Of a stretch of 64,000 nucleotides of DNA, positions 22,700-34,800 are shown piece by piece. The DNA is from Gnetum montanum (lineage: Eukaryota > Streptophyta > Gnetopsida > Gnetales > Gnetaceae). Within the stretch, counting starts at the first letter, position 1, and every line of letters begins with the position of its first letter. The position numbers and the translations under genes were made by a program. The stretch covers positions 684 through 64,683 of the forward strand of contig MNCI01030843.1 in the NCBI GenBank assembly GCA_015680685.1, in the 5' to 3' direction. A model generated the notes under the pieces. The model saw only the letters and a program-made list of their open reading frames with translations, did not search any database and had not been told where the DNA came from.

Positions 22700-23752
22700 C
22701 CCAAGTCCCATTCGCAAGAGATCTATCTTTCAAGCCACATGGAGGAAGTCAAGGCTAACACAACAATTGATGATAAGGACTTCATAGCTACACTAACCTA
22801 GGTAAAATAAATGCTCAAGCAAAAGAACACAACATTGAGCTTGTACAACTTGGTCATGACCTCATCTACTCACCTCCAAGCCTTAGCCTGAATGTTGGCC
22901 TGCATTCCTATTATGGAGGACATCCTTGTAGATGAGAATACCATTCATGCAATGATGTTTTTCCTTACACCACAGGAATCAAGTTCAACATCCCTAGCAT
23001 TCCATGATGATGTAGTCAAGATCAACCCCAAATGAGGGAAGGTCACCACAACTCCACTATCTATTAGCATAGTGTTGGGTAGTGCATGATCTGTAGAGTG
23101 CATGTCGATGATGGTGAAGCAAAAAATGTAGTCCTGACTCTATCATTGACAAGCTAGGCCTAGAAAACAAAATCAAGTTAACCAACATCGCATGTCTAAA
23201 ATCATTTAATGAATTATGCATCACTATCAAGGGTACAATCAACTTAGCTTCATGGTAGGAGAGCAATTCTCCACTAGCATAGATTTCACTATCATAGAGG
23301 AGATGCTAGGCTTCAACCTGATCCTAGGTAGGCCTTGGCTAGCTCAACTACAAGTAGTTTCCTCTCCCATCCACCAAGAAATCCACCTTCCATATGAAGG
23401 TGGTCAACTTATCATCCACGATGATAACTCCTCCTCTCTGGCTATCCACAACATAGACATGGCACAAGTGTTAGAGGTGTGGTTTCTTGGTGATGCATCT
23501 ATGACAACCAATTCAATGCCTACGGCTAACACATTTGAACGAGTGGTTGAAGCTAATAGCCTCCTAGAGGATCTTAAGACTTGTACACCCCTTAATCCAT
23601 GCCTGGTCAGGAAGCAACTACATGACCAAGACTTTCCCTTGGCCGAAAACACACTTAGCACCTGCTTACCCCTTGCCTCCATTGGCCATGCATGTTTGGT
23701 TTTTGCTTGTGTTGCACTTGTTCATGCATTTACATTTCACTTGCTTGCCTAG
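22700..23752 (+). pseudogene. linker and aspartic protease of copy B1, degenerate
   Basis: The protease N-terminal half is at 23098-23160 and keeps the catalytic box as VHVDDGEAKNVV. The second half is in another frame (from 23216) with GFNLILGRPWLAQ at about 23310 and the HQEIHLPYEGGQLIIH segment. A frameshift between them breaks the enzyme. Upstream, 22830-22990 matches the B4 linker (TTLSLYNLVMTSSTH versus TTLSLYDLVMTSTTH). The protease matures Gag and Pol. Instead of RT, this copy runs after 23752 into a T/A-rich stretch and the array at 24003. Confidence 0.75.
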
Positions 23753-24290
23753 TTTACACATCACTTTGCTTTGTTTATGCATTTATACTTTATTTACACA
23801 TCCATCCACAAATCTTATGCACTATATTTGAAAAACATCAAAAACACATAAAAATAAAATAAACATAAAACTACAAAAACACATGGCCCAAAAAGACTTT
23901 AAATTAGTTGATTTTTTGCAAAATCTTGCAAGCACACAGCATGACTACACATGCAACATTACACCTCACACAAGCAAGGTAACCACTCATTCACCATGAT
24001 GCAAAAAACTAGCACAGATAGTCTGCTATGACTATAAATTGGTGTAACAGTCTGCTATGACTATAAACTGGCATAGAACATCCTTAGGCTATGACATTAA
24101 ACTTGCATTCACAGCTTGTTCTTGGGTCATGATGTTAAACTAGCACAACATTCACCATCTTCTATGACATTAAACTAGCACCTAATAGTCTACTAGGACT
24201 ATAAACTAGCACATCACAGTCTGCCAGGACCTTAAACTAGGTTCAAGATCTACCAAGACTTTAAAATAGCATGTTGCTAATCTGTTAGAG
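23753..24290 (+). repeat. intron-like region and hairpin array of copy B1
   Basis: After the protease a stretch with TTTTTTGCAAAATC (about 23914-23930) resembles the acceptor-like TTTTTTGCAG of B2. A GCAAG|GTAAC donor-like site follows at 23975-23983. The array (24003-24290) has about nine units with stems such as ATAGTC-TGCTAT-GACTAT and TAGTC-TACTAG-GACTA, each followed by TATAAACTAGCA or TTAAACTAGG. No pol sequence is present. Confidence 0.75.
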
Positions 24291-24299
24291 CACCTACTA

Positions 24300-27294
24300 T
24301 TAGTGAAATCCTTGGGACATTCGTAGCATTACCACCTCCACCATTCTGATGATCTTTTGGAGCACCTACAATTAGTGCAACCTTCATAGCACTCACAACA
24401 TCATCACCTTGATGCTTTCACTAGCTTCTTGAGCAATTGCAACTAGCATAGCATCTGACATATTCATAGCATCTTCACATCCAGCACTTGCAGCATCTTT
24501 ACATCTGACATTTGCACTTGCATTTCACATTTTGTGGTTTTCTTGTCTTCTCAAATTTGTGTTTGTAGCATGAAGCCTTAGAGGTGGTTGTGCAAAGATG
24601 CATCTCATCATAGCAGCAAGTCACCACATTGCTCCAATGTGCATCATTAGACTAGCTAAGCCACTCAAGAATGCACATCCCCCTCATCTCATTACAACCT
24701 ATGCACATCCACTCCTTCATCTCCATATTCTTTCATCCCCTACACACTCATGATTTCACATGTATCTAATGCATATGCACTGTGACACACATGGCATTCT
24801 CTTCACGTCAACCGCTGAATCCATGATAGATGTAACGCAACTCATCCCATGGGGAGGTTTTATGGGTTGGTCAAAGCCCCAAACAGATGTAACAAAACTC
24901 ATCTTCAGGAGGAAACACCTATCCTGTAAATGCAATGTGTTTGCATCAAAGAAAATCCCATCTACTTGATGGCCCACCCCTTGTAGCTAGTATTTAGTAG
25001 TAAGTCAAACCCAACGAAGGTTTGTGTCATAGAAAAGAAAAGAAGAAAAAAGAAAAAAGAAAATGAAATGAAAAAAAAATTATAAAATCAAAACAAAAAA
25101 ATGGAGAATGGTAAAAAGCCCATCCCCAAGAAAATTCACAACAGTATAGCTTCACAACTGGCCTAGCCTTGGATTGACTTTGACTCTCTCATAAGTACTC
25201 CGATGAGAGGTCAATGCTTTAGGGTCAAGCCACTTCATACCATCATCACTATCAACTATGCTGAATTTGCATCTTACATCATGATCAAATATTTGCATTT
25301 CATTTCCATTGTCTAAATTTCATCTCCCTAGCATTGCCTACATCCCTTGTCCCTCAGCATATCCTTATTCCCTTGGCATCCTTGAGCATGGTGAAGCATC
25401 ACCCAATTAATTACCAATGAGCAATGTTGGTGCCATGTCTATTATGATGTTTTTCCATTCTTTGTCAATGTCTCTTGGGCCACTTCTCCAGACGTTAACA
25501 AAGAGGAACCATCGAAACATGAAAAAATTTCAAGTCTCAGCATCTCAACTATGAAACACCATAAAATTTCGAGGCCCTCTTGGTTCACCAGGATCTTGGA
25601 ATTTAAGCATGGACTTCCACAAGTGTAGCATCATGATGGTTTGATAGGAAAATGTAGCCACTAAGGTTAGACTGTTCAGTCTAGCAATTTTTCTATCTCT
25701 AGAGTTGACAGGCCCGATGGACTCTCCGACTTGCCCACCTGGACAATTCACCCAGTTGACAATCTACTCAGAAAATATGCTAGGAGTTGTTAAGAATATT
25801 TGGGATGAGAAAAACTATTCGGCAAGTTTTCTAGTGGAGAAGTCTACTACGCTACGCTACGTTGCGTAGTGTAGCAAGCCTTCGAAAAATCAATCAAGCA
25901 TCTGAATACAACCTTTGGCAAGATGTTCACACAAGGAAAAGTTAGAATTCGGCCAACATAGGATGTTATGCTATGCTACGCTATATAGAGTAGCATAGCA
26001 TAGCAAAGGTGAAACATGCAAAGACTCCTCTACCAAGCTGTTTCGGCAAAAATACTACATCTAATAGCATTTTGGCTTCCAAAACTACCCTATCTCAGTT
26101 AGCCCTTGAACCACAAGAAAAGTTTTCTTGTGAAACCTCATAATTTTGGTAGAAATGCATGTTACATTGGCTACTATGCTATGCTATGCTATGTAGCATA
26201 ACATAGCGTAGCAAAGATACAAATCAATAAAATGCTCCAAAGATTAACCTAACATGCGCCAAGGCTTCCAGTAAATGCTGTTGACTCCAACACAAGTTTC
26301 CTATTCAAACCAGTGGCTACGCTACATCAATGTGTTGAATAGCGTAACTAAACCAAAGTTGACAAAAGCAGCAGGACACCTTCAACTAGCTCTATAGCTT
26401 GTTAGCAATAACTAAGCTCACTGTGATCAGTGACTTTGTTCCACTTTGGCATACCCCTTAGTCCATCTCCCAAAATTTTTCACTATGTTTGATCCTATTC
26501 ATAAGGATAAGGAAGATGTAGTCCTAGGGTAGATACTCCATTTCTGCTTGCATTATTAGCACACTGGATACCAACATGTGCATTTTCGACAACATGGTTA
26601 TAGTGTAGCAAAGTTCGCGACCAGCACAACATACCTACATGGTACTGTCATGTTTGCATATTGTGGGGTCGAGGACACATGGCACCTAAACCATGTTTGT
26701 CTCCTACTCATGGCCCTATAAATACCCTAGCAAACAATGCTCAAAGGGTTGGCTTTTCTAGTTGGCATTTTTCACCCAAAGAGTTGGCATTTCTGCATTA
26801 ACAAGAGCGGTTGGTTTGTTGATTGGATTCTTGCATAGTTGGCTTTTGTGATTAGATTTTGGCATAGTTGGCTTTTAAGTTCACATTTGAGAGCATAGTT
26901 GGCACATTTTGAGCATTCTAGTTACCTTTGAGATTTTTGTGCCTCCCAGTGTTGCACAATTGATTATATCCATCTCAACAAAGTAAAGTCATGATCTTGA
27001 GGTGGTGCATTCTCTCACTCTTGTTTGCTTTACATTTCTATTTATTATCATCGTATTTTTCATCATTTTCATCTCATTACATTTAATAATCATCATATTA
27101 TGCTAAGAGCATCGTTTCCAAAGTAAACGTCTACGAAAGGTTAATTCACACCTATTATGTCTTTGTTTGATCGACAAGACCATTTGGGACACCTTGAATC
27201 CATTTTCTCCAGCAGGGTCCTCGCATGGATCCAGGGTTAAACTGTTTTGCCTGGTGACCTCTCAGTGTTCCAGCCACCGCTATTTTTGGTCGCA
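24300..27294 (+). repeat. family B LTR L4, shared by B1 and B4
   Basis: It is about 3 kb and the clearest family B LTR. It contains AAAGATGCATCTCATCATAG near 24590, the block around 25440-25500 (TCTTGGGCCACTTCTCCAGACG) found in L1 and L2, perfect and near-perfect palindromes of CTACGC and CTATGC units at 25845-26350, a TATA box at 26717, and a terminal block GACAAGACCATTTGGGACACC ending near GGTCGCA at 27294. A primer-binding site follows, and B4 gag starts 247 bp later. It is thus the 3' LTR of B1 and the 5' LTR of B4. Confidence 0.75.
26717..26724 (+). promoter_or_regulatory. TATA box of LTR L4
   Basis: ATGGCCCTATAAATACCC, about 580 bp before the LTR end and 824 bp before the B4 gag start. 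Confidence 0.75.
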
Positions 27295-27302
27295 ATAGTT
27301 TT

Positions 27303-27321
27303 TGGTGCTAGAAGGAGGGCC
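27303..27321 (+). other. candidate primer-binding site of B4
   Basis: TGGTGCTAGAAGGAGGGCC, one base different from the B1 site at 19680-19698, immediately downstream of L4. Confidence 0.55.
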
Positions 27322-27540
27322 TTTTGGTGCCTTTTCCATGTCCTATGGGTAGTCCTGCATGCTCTCTATACCCCATCACTCATCATCATAAACGTGACAC
27401 CCTTGTGGTTGTTTATGCATCATGTGGTACAGGCTAGTCGCAACGATAGTTCCTTTGGAATCCAATAGGACAAAAAGCCTCTAATTGCCTCTTAATATCT
27501 TTTTTTTTCTTGCTCACAAATCATTGTCAACCTTACAAAA

Positions 27541-30500
27541 ATGATTTCCACAACCACTGTTGTTTCTACGTCAATCCTTGAGGTTTCTTTTTTAGTTCAG
27601 GGCACCACAGGTGCCGAGCAACTACCTAGCCCAGTGCAAGGACCATGCCGATCTCTTAGGATCCAAAACCAATCACCTAAGAGCTTGGTACAACATACTG
27701 AAATTTACAGTTTCCTCTATGCTAAGATCCAAGTGAATCTACCCTTAGATGCCCAAGAACTCGAAGAAAAATGTAACTTTGAGTTCCTTTATCATAATAG
27801 GAGGGAATTTATCCCTACTGTTGGCACTTCCATTCCCTTGACAAAAATGTATTGATGGATCTTAGATCAACTGGTATGGACAAGTAGGTCTAGGAAGTAG
27901 TGAGACATGGTGTCCCACAATGATGAGGTGTTTTAGGATGGATAAGAGGACCTAGATTCCTAATCTAAGGATGGCAATCAAACTAACCCTACGACTATCC
28001 CTCCCACCGTGGCCTTCTAGTCGAACCTATTCTCCATGACTACTCCCTTTATGATTACATCCACCCAGTCACAAATCAGAGTTTCATCAGCCATGGGTAG
28101 CCATGCCATACCCTTAGCGTATCAACATGACTATTTCTCCATCTCATTTCCAGGTACTATCCCTTCATAATATATTCCCCAATCTATCCCTTCATTATAC
28201 GAAGCACCGATCATGGCTACCTTGCCTTATGTGCATACAGTACCTATGTCATAGTTGCATATAGTCTCCCCTTCCATTCCAGCATCTACACCTGTTCCAC
28301 CATCAGCGATGGGCCTAGCCCCAACCACATGGTGGACCCCAAACACTTCTCCCCCTACTTCACAACCTTCCCAAATGTCACACTACGCTCACCATTAAGT
28401 GTACCAGGTCTCAAAAATAGTATAATCAAGCACGAGACTATGGTCTACCCCACCAATCACGCAAACAACCTATCTTATGGCACCACCACCAACCGTCGCT
28501 CCAATAGCACCACTCACTGGGTGGTAGACAGCACAAGCAAGACCCTTTGTGGGGGTTGCCCCAATGGCACCACCTATGAGCCAAGTTGCTACCCCTACCA
28601 CACCACCAATGGTGGTTGCCCCTGCAACCCCACAACCCTTTGCATTGCCCCCAAGTCTAGATCAAGCATTTCAACTTATCTAGATCCGTACTGAAGAGGT
28701 TAGGCACCTTAAAGCCACCAGTTCTAATACGATATAGATCATGGATTTCTACCATGATGATCGCATCAGCCTGGTGGTTCCCATGCTCACATTACCCCCT
28801 GGGATGCCACTTCCCCACTTTACAAAATACAATGGGAAGGGTGGCCCCAATGCGCATCTTGTAACATTTAGATCTAAGTCCCTTCGACTACAATAATGGT
28901 TGCAGACCATCATCCGTGTCTTTGCTATGTATCTGACATGCAAATCTTTAGACTAGTACCACGTGCTCCCATGCTCTTCTATCTCAACCCTAGAGGAGCT
29001 ACTAACTTAGTTCATAACTCGTTTCAAGTATAACTTAAAACCAGAGGTTACGCTGGATCAGTTAATGAGCATTAAGCAAGATCCACTGGAATCAGTCCAA
29101 AAGTTTATACAGCGATAGAGCACTACCCTAAATGAGATCCATGAGCCTATCATGGAGGCCCATCTACTAGCCATCTTTAAGAATGTAGTAAATGACTTTA
29201 TTAAGTCCAAACTGTACTACCTAGCTCCACGAACACTTAGTCAAGCTTTTGCCTAGACCAAGAGCATTCAAGATGCGGCCGAGGTAAGTAAAGATCCAGC
29301 CTATGTTGCATATAGAAACATGTATATCAAGAAGGGCAAAGAGAAGGGCAAAGCCACAACAGCCATGGTGGCCACTATGGAAAATGAGGCCCAGCCCAAA
29401 AACAACAATAACAAGGAATCGACCGCAGTGCCAGCTAACCCTGCGCCTAACCCAGGTAACACCACTCAATCCTCCACGTCAACACCCAAAGCACCCACCC
29501 CGCTTAAACCCAACTTCAAGCATAAATATCACTCTAAATACACCCCTATACCTGTCAAGCCTTCAGAACTCCTGAAGAAATTGTTGGGAGCTGGGTACAT
29601 CCAACCTAAGTAGATGTCAGAGGAGGCAACCAAAAGGAATCAATGGTACTATGGGCTCCTTAGGAACCCCTCTTTGGCTATGCCCAAAGCTGCCAGTTCC
29701 TAAAAATTTCAAGCTAGAGTAGTTCTGTGACTACCATCAACTTTGTGGTCATGACACAGATTACTATTTAGTGTTAAAGGATGACATTCAATGAATGATT
29801 GATCAAGGGAAGTTGGTTCTAGATGAAAGCAACCCCATGCACCCCAAGAATCAATCTATGCAAGTCTACAAATACCCACTTAATGCCAAAAATGTTGGCT
29901 ACATCATTAACACCATTTGCATAGATACTAATCTTGAACCACCTCAACAACTGTTTGTGGTTCACGTGCCTTAACGTAGTGCACCGACACCAACAGTGGC
30001 CAAAAAGACACTGCAGCAACCATTTGTCCTTAAAGTTCCCTCTCAGACATCTACCTCTACACTTTTCATGTTTAAAACCACACCACCACCTACGCTGATA
30101 CTAGAAACATTGTTTATCATTAGAGGGCCAAAACATTCAACTATCCCCGCCATACAGAGTCAAGCTAAGACAACCTCATAGCCTTCCTATTCAAAGAAGA
30201 GGAAAGAACATCCGATAGACAAGGTGGCTAAACAATGTACTACCTCAAGTCCCACTAAGCCTACCTCCTCATCTTCCATGCCTTCACACCCCTATTCATT
30301 AATAGCTAATGCCAGTACGCCCAAGCAATCATTGCTAGCCCACCCAAAAAGATCCAACCCCAAACCTGAGATCTCTCCTTCTTGGAAATTCATCTCCTAG
30401 GAAAAATGGAGGAAGAGAAGGGTAGCACATGACAAGAGAGTGGACAGGACCTACTAAACATCCTCACTTAGGTCAAATAGGCTATGAAATAGAAGAATAC

Positions 30501-31321
30501 AACTTTGAGCCTGTACGACTTGGTAATGACCTCTACCACACATCGTCAGGCCTTGGTTCGTATGTTGACATCCATACCGGTAAACAAAAGCATACCGGTA
30601 GAGGAAAAGGAAATTTACGCACTTATGCTCCCTCCTACGTCTAAAAAATTGAGGCCATATCAGTTAACATTTTGTGACAAATCCATTAAAGATGACCTCG
30701 AAAAGGGTTAGGTGATAACGGTACCGATGTTCATCATAATTTAGGTCGGCCAACATAGGATCCGAAGAGTACACATTAATGACATTGCCACAACCAATGT
30801 CATCCCTTTTTCCCATTGTGGACAAGTTGGGCCTAGTGGATCAAATCAAGCCTACAATGACATCCTGCCTAAAATCATTTAATGGGGCATGAGTGCAAGT
30901 AAAAGGTACTATGCATATCAACTTTATGGCAGGGGACCAGTTCCCCAAAAATGCAATGTTCATAGTGGTAGAGGAGATGCCTGGATTCAACCTAATTCTG
31001 GGAAGATCGTGGTTGGCCCAACTAAGGGCTGTTTCATCGCCGATACATCAAGAGATCCATTTACCCTATGCAAGATGGGAAGTGGTGATACACAGCGATG
31101 AAGTAGCTCCTCAGCCCATAAACAATGTGGGGGTAGAGAAAGGTTCAGAGATTGAAGTCTCTGAAGAACAAGCCCACATTCAAACAAAGGCGCCTGAACA
31201 AGCTAAAACTGATACCAACGAAGTCACAACATGGTCTAAACTACCATTTCAAGTGGTAGACGATAGCATAGAGGAATACCACAATAAGGCCCCTCAGCCT
31301 TATACATTTCCGAACCCATGA
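27541..31321 (+). pseudogene. gag-protease of copy B4
   Basis: From ATG 27541 frame 1 stays open, apart from nonsense codons, to about 29690. It has an N-terminal segment, a long Pro/Thr/Met-rich linker (28000-28680), then the capsid-type domain from 28741 (FTKYNGKGGPNAHLVTFRS). The motif CDYHQLCGHDTDYYLVL (29726 on, frame 2) is a zinc-knuckle relative. The protease active-site region, VHINDIATTNVIPF (about 30757, frame 1), has Asn and Ile where the family has the catalytic Asp and Gly, so it is inactive. The flap half, GFNLILGRSWLAQ (about 30981), is in frame 2 after a shift near a T5 run at 30810. Nearly all stops in the gag part are TAG. Stop at 31319-31321. Confidence 0.8.
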
Positions 31322-31489
31322 TGGGTTAAAAATAAACTCCAAAATTAAACCGTGTCCATGTTAGCATAGCTACGTTACCTTTTATGCATACTTCTCCTCA
31401 CCTGCATTGTTTGCTTTACATTCATTGTTAGTTTTAATGTCCTCTTTATTTACACTGTTTGCATCGTGTACTTTTTTCACATATTTCAT

Positions 31490-31690
31490 CGCCTGCTAAG
31501 GCGTAAAAATGGCAAAATTCTTTACCCTGCGTCTCCGCGATGACTTGAAATGGCCTAAAACTAGCCATGTCTCGGAATGGCCTGAAACTACTACTATAGC
31601 CTGCCAAGGCGTAAAACTGGCTATTCAAAAAAACATAACAAAAATTATTATTCTTATCACCTTACAATGGCCTAAAACTAAGATGGAACA
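31490..31690 (+). repeat. hairpin array 1a of B4
   Basis: About six units, e.g. CGCC-TGCTAA-GGCG (31490-31503) and GCC-TGCCAA-GGC, each followed by GTAAAAATGGC or TAAAACTAGCC tails. It lies between the protease end and the antisense gene. Confidence 0.7.
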
Positions 31691-31839
31691 AGAAAAAAGA
31701 GATAAAAACAAATAACATAGATAATACACAAGCTAAAATAAAGGGAATCTTGTCATAGTTCATCTTCTATTTAAAGTCTCAATCAAATAATGTTTACAAT
31801 ATTCTTTAAAAAATTCAAATAAAATCCCTTGTTGTTATG

Positions 31840-34800
31840 CTATGAATCTTCCTTTGCACCATCATTCCCTTCCTCAGAAGGCCTTGTATCTTCATTTGGA
31901 TTTTGTATCACAGAAATTAAAGTAGTCAGCTAGAGTCATAACAAAAACTGGATTAAAATAAGTCATTGCATCGCAAAAAAAGTGACTAACCTGAGATGGC
32001 TTGGCATCTATCTCAGGGGGTATGCAATCCAAGATGGCCCCAAGGTGCTACAAGACCTCCTCTTCAGTAATGTTGACCTAGTGCTTATCTCCCAAGTTAG
32101 TGTTTGGTGCAACTTTCACCTTTTCAATAGCCGTCCATCTCGGTGGCCTTGGAGAAAAGGAGGCAGTGGTTGTCCCACCTGTAGGGAAAATCACTTCCCA
32201 TTCAAGGGATTCACTAACCGTCACTTATTGCATGAACTTGTTGTAAACCCCAAAAGCACCAATGACATTGAGGAACGCTTCATGCATATACAACTTAATA
32301 GAAGCATCCTGATAGTGTTTACGGTAGGTGGCACGTTCCAATTTATACATATGCTTATGGTTTTTATGTGACTGCCCCCACTTGTAAACTCTTGCACTAT
32401 AGTCTTTCCAATCTTGGTTCTTCTGGGCTAACAAGTCCATTTGCATACACTGCTCTATTATTTCATGTGTGGCCTTGTTGTTATGCCACACGGCCATCCA
32501 ATACCTTGCATGATCAATGACGACCGTGCACCAACTACCATCATTGGTATCCCAGGCCAAAAGGGACTCATTCCTAGAGCAGAGATCTCCCACCTCAGCA
32601 GATAGATTTTCCTTCTCCTTCTCAAGCCTTTGGACCTGTTTCCACAAGTCTTCATTTACACGGCTGTACAGTGCACATTCGCTAGCCTCATCGTATATGC
32701 GATGAGGTACTTCGGTCACTTTCGATGGGAATGTAGGCACGACGTCTACCTTAACTGCTTGCTTAGGGTCCCACTTGAGGTGAGAGGCTGCCAGCCACAC
32801 ACAAAAGGGCATTAGTCATAGCATCATAGCAAAGTTTAGCAATTTAAAAAGCCTAGTGTAGTTACTTCACTCACCCACTTCCAAATCAATTTGCTTTAGA
32901 CGATCAATCATGTCATCGATCATCCCCTCCATGAAGGCAAACTTATCAGGGATCTTAGCCCATGGTCACAAGTGGATTGAAGAAGGACCTACAGTGTCAA
33001 TAGTGGTATCTGCTACATAACAAAATGTGTTAGTTATGACTGATAGGACTACAATAAAGATGATGAGCAATGTAAATGATAGTGTAAAGATCCTACCCAG
33101 AAAAACCTTATGGGTGATAGCAGGGGGGTCACCCATAGACATACTATCAAATATGTAGTCAAACTCACTAGCATCAAGTTGTATCTCCCCTCCTTCTAGC
33201 TAACTCAACAACATGGTAGCGCACTCTGTGTTCATCTACTCTTCCGGTGTTGAATTGCATTTAGTGAAGGGATGATTGACAAAGGCCTCTTTCTAGTTCA
33301 TAAGGGCCTCTTCTTTATTCACTGGGGCCCTTCTTTCTATGGCACCAACCTCTTCCTCATCTATAGGAGTGTCCTCCTCATCAGCAAGATTTTCCTCCTC
33401 ATCGGCAGGAATGTCCTCCTCATCAGCAGGAGCATTCTCCTCATTGACAGAAGCCCTTTCCTTTATGGCAGGAGCTCCTTCTTCCTTGACTAGGGCCCTT
33501 TCCTTTGTGATTGGGCCCCCTGCATCTTTATTAGTTGCCCCTATTTCTTGGGCCATCACCTCTTCGTCACCTTCTTCTTCTCCTTCTTCCTCTACTAATA
33601 AAGCGTGGTCGCATTAGGTGAACGCATACTAACTTGAAACAAATGCTACGCTGTGCTACGTTACCTAGCGTAGCACAACATAGCGAGCATTAACCAAAAA
33701 GCCAACGTAGCAAATAAAAATAGGAATCATTTACCAATGGAAGGCTACATTCTATGAAGCTTAAACCATAGTTTCTGCCCCCCTTCTTCGTATGTATGAG
33801 GAGGCTCCTCAACTGGGCGATACCTTTTGCAGTGCAACTTAGTTGCCACCGTCTTTGCAATAAGGTGTTTCCCCTTTGACACGCTACCCGTAGTAGCAAG
33901 GGGCACATCTCCTACATTGTTTTGTCCATGAAAGTTGCATGCCACCTGATCCCTGGTCGTCATTGAAAATGATTCACCAATAGCTTCTGGGGGATCCTGG
34001 GACTGGGTGGTACGAAAGAGTTGGCAAATCCACAATCTGGAAATCTAGTTACACTTTTGTAGCACCCAAACTCCATTATCATGGACTACCAAGAATTTTG
34101 TGAAGCACCGTAGGTAGGCTACAAAGAAGGCATGATGGACATTGAAACGAGATTTAGGATTCTTATGAAGTTTGACCATTTTAGCCTGCATACCTTTGCA
34201 AAGATGCTTGGCCCAATTGTAATGGGCCCCTTCTTCCATGACTTCTCTCATTATCCAAGCTTGCCCGATCCCAATGATTTTTTCTTGGGAGAGTAGCTTG
34301 GGGAAAGCATGGGCACGGAAGATGGCGTAAACTATTTTGGCCACTTTTAGCTTGGCCTTTTCAATATGGATCCCCTTTTGGTCCTTTGCCGACCCTAACC
34401 ACTCCTTAAGGTCCCCCTAATGATTTGCCTCCTTTTTGGTCTTTTCTCCTATAGGAAGGTTATCAGAAGGGACACTGAAGAGATCCACAAATAGTTGGTT
34501 ATTAATTTCAAGCACCACTAGCACACCGTGGACACATGTGTAGAAGCAGTCTACTCTTTTAAAAAAGGAGTCATCTAGGGTAAGAATTTTGGTAGCAGGG
34601 ATGCTTGGGTTGATGGCCAAGAACAACTCCATGAGCCTAGAATCTTGAAAGTTGTTGACAAGCGAGTACAAGGCCCCATTGCAAAGCCAGCATTGGATCT
34701 CGTCCACCTCCCCATACTTGAAATAGATGTTGGCAATCACGGTGACCTCTTGGGATTTCTTTGTCGCTGAAGTAGATTTTTCAAAAAAAAAAGAGTTAAA

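Noticed and set aside
28438-28635. Trp/Cys-rich minus-strand frame
   Set aside because: Antisense shadow of the Pro/Thr-rich gag linker of B4.
31982-32371. 129-codon plus-strand frame
   Set aside because: It is the shadow of exon 8 of the antisense gene, whose splice phases and composition fit much better.
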